DNA of 22,935 nt from NCBI GenBank assembly GCA_005880175.1, contig VBJR01000025.1, positions 1-22,935 on the forward strand, in the 5' to 3' direction. How positions within the stretch are numbered: position 1 is the first letter of the stretch; the number at the start of each line of letters is the position of its first letter. Below the pieces are notes generated by a model. The model was given only the letters and a program-made list of their open reading frames with translations. It made no database searches and had not been told where the DNA came from. This stretch comes from Chloroflexota bacterium. Lineage in GTDB: Bacteria; Chloroflexota; Dormibacteria; Dormibacterales; Dormibacteraceae. Shown here in pieces: positions 21,978 to 22,935 of the stretch. Both the position numbers and the translations under genes were made by a program.

Positions 21978-22935
21978 GTCGCGACGGCGTTGCCGCCGAA
22001 GAAGCCGTCGTCGAACGCCGAGGCCGGCGGCCACGGCTCGGACGCGAAGTCCACCAGGTCCCACATCGGGAAGTTGCTGCCGTAGAGCAGGGAGCGGCCG
22101 TCCCCGGCCAGCGCCCGCACCGTCTCCAGGTGCTCGGCCTCGCGCGGGAAGTCGTCCCGGCGGGCCACGAACCGGATCTGCCGGAGGTACCAGGTGGGCC
22201 GTTCGCGCACCCACGGCATCTCCTCCTTCAGGGCCCGCGCCTTCGCGTCCTCCCGCCACAGGAACGGCGGGATCACGCCGGCCGCGCCGTCGGTGCACAC
22301 GAACACCAGCTCCGGCAGGCGGTCGAACACGCCCTCGGAGACCAGGCTGACGAGGTGCACCATCGCGTTGAGCGGGAACAGCGTGTGGTACTCGATGAAC
22401 CGGGTGGGCTCGCCAGCCATCGCCGGCGTGAGCTCGGCGCCACCGCTCCCGTCGCCGTGGACCGCGACCGGGAGCCCGTGCCCGGCCGCCGCCTCCCAGA
22501 GCGGGAAGTACTCCTGCTCGCCGTACGGCGCGTGCACGTGGAGCGGCACGGCGACCTGGACGAAGGCCGGGTGCGCGCTCCAGCGCTCGATCTCGGCCAG
22601 GGAGGCGGCCACGTCGCGCGGGGAGAGCTGGATCGACCCCCGGAAGCGCGGGCCGGCCAGCCACGTCTCGGCCAGCCACTCGTTGGTCGCCCGCATGACC
22701 GCGACCTCGTGCCGCCGGTCCGTCCGGAGCTGCCGGTTGGGCGGGATCACGATGGCGAGGTCGGCGCCGAGCTGGCCGAACAGGACCTCGCCGGCCCGCT
22801 CCGGGTCCTCGTACCCGCCGGCGCGCGGGTGGACGTCGTCGATCGGGGGCACGTAGCGCTGCCCGAACGGGCTGCCGAGCGGGATGTCGCGGAGCGGGCG
22901 CGGGATGCGGCGGCGGATCTCGTCGTCGGAGCGGG
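21953..22935 (-). CDS. Amidohydrolase-2 (ACMSD-like) family metal-dependent hydrolase/decarboxylase, 5' end outside window
   Basis: The frame is open to the right edge (visible N-terminus RSDDEIRRRIPRPLRD), so ~326 residues of the C-terminal part are seen. A GTG at 22852 is an internal codon rather than the start. The TIM-barrel amidohydrolase-2 pattern is clear: IDDVHPRAG, FVQVAVPLHVHAPYGEQEYFPLWEAA, GLPVAVHGDG (metal His), FIEYHTLFPLNAMVHLVSLV (second His region), LVFVCTDGAAGVIPPFLWRED, and the terminal LLYGSNFPMWDL. In ACMSD and 2,6-dihydroxybenzoate-type decarboxylases the last motif is usually A-S-D-Y-P, with Asp as a metal/catalytic ligand. Here the position is Asn, so the chemistry may differ. 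It overlaps the GMC gene by 25 bp tail to tail, with no room for a separate terminator. It probably belongs to the same pathway. Confidence 0.8.
   Translation of the reverse strand, partial: RSDDEIRRRIPRPLRDIPLGSPFGQRYVPPIDDVHPRAGGYEDPERAGEVLFGQLGADLAIVIPPNRQLRTDRRHEVAVMRATNEWLAETWLAGPRFRGSIQLSPRDVAASLAEIERWSAHPAFVQVAVPLHVHAPYGEQEYFPLWEAAAGHGLPVAVHGDGSGGAELTPAMAGEPTRFIEYHTLFPLNAMVHLVSLVSEGVFDRLPELVFVCTDGAAGVIPPFLWREDAKARALKEEMPWVRERPTWYLRQIRFVARRDDFPREAEHLETVRALAGDGRSLLYGSNFPMWDLVDFASEPWPPASAFDDGFFGGNAVATYPRLLAG

Noticed and set aside
20247..22679. 810-residue minus-strand ORF over the GMC and amidohydrolase genes
   Set aside because: It is an antisense or out-of-frame shadow with no recognisable motif; the GMC and amidohydrolase frames explain the region.
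1..22935. CRISPR arrays, tRNA/rRNA genes, insertion sequences and integrase sites
   Set aside because: I saw no regularly spaced direct repeats, cloverleaf-like or rRNA sequence, transposase motifs or flanking duplications.

Overview
This is a very GC-rich window (roughly 70% by eye) with dense coding on both strands. It has many ATGA/TGATG start-stop overlaps, an LLM-class F420-type oxidoreductase, SD-less genes with a TANNNT box just upstream of the start, and large secreted LamG-decorated glycosidases. These traits suggest an actinobacterium (Actinomycetota). A soil lineage such as the Thermoleophilia/Solirubrobacterales is possible, but that finer placement is a guess. I see no rRNA, tRNA, CRISPR array, transposase or phage gene.

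Layout. (1) Positions 1-4902, plus strand: a tightly packed operon with an S9-type peptidase/hydrolase (5' end outside the window), a fused O-methyltransferase/berberine-bridge-like FAD oxidase, an alpha/beta-hydrolase-fold protein that appears to lack its nucleophile, and an MFS exporter. It looks like a small tailoring-and-export cassette. A stand-alone LuxR-type DNA-binding domain (4941-5165, minus) faces it and has a recognisable promoter. (2) Positions 5353-6807: an LLM-class oxidoreductase and a glyoxalase-like VOC protein, converging with a 4-nt gap. (3) Positions 7001-12941: a secreted cysteine-rich protein of unknown function converges on an arabinan-degradation pair, a GH43 arabinanase and a three-LamG GH51 arabinofuranosidase. 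The two sides are separated by a strong hairpin terminator. (4) Positions 13087-15732: a small VOC protein, an OxlT-like MFS transporter behind a promoter with an operator-like palindrome, and a lipoprotein. (5) Positions 15860-22935: an acyl-CoA catabolism region. A crotonase and an ADP-forming acyl-CoA synthetase run leftward; a second such synthetase and a GMC oxidoreductase run rightward from start codons only 14 nt apart. An amidohydrolase-2 protein overlaps the GMC gene tail to tail.

How the genes may work together. Region 1 reads as peptide/ester cleavage, O-methylation plus flavin oxidation, then export. Region 3 reads as secreted arabinan depolymerisation. Region 5 reads as oxidation of an alcohol (GMC), hydrolysis or decarboxylation (amidohydrolase), activation of the acid (two CoA ligases) and C-C bond chemistry by a non-canonical crotonase. 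The substrates are not evident from the sequence.

Quality caution. Six genes have broken frames: MFS-1, VOC-1, GH43, MFS-2 and both CoA synthetases. Three look like single-base indels. Three lack whole conserved segments. No ordinary in-frame nonsense mutations are seen and the frames resume cleanly, so assembly or sequencing error is at least as likely as real gene decay. Coordinates for these genes are given as the reconstructed gene, not the longest single-frame ORF.
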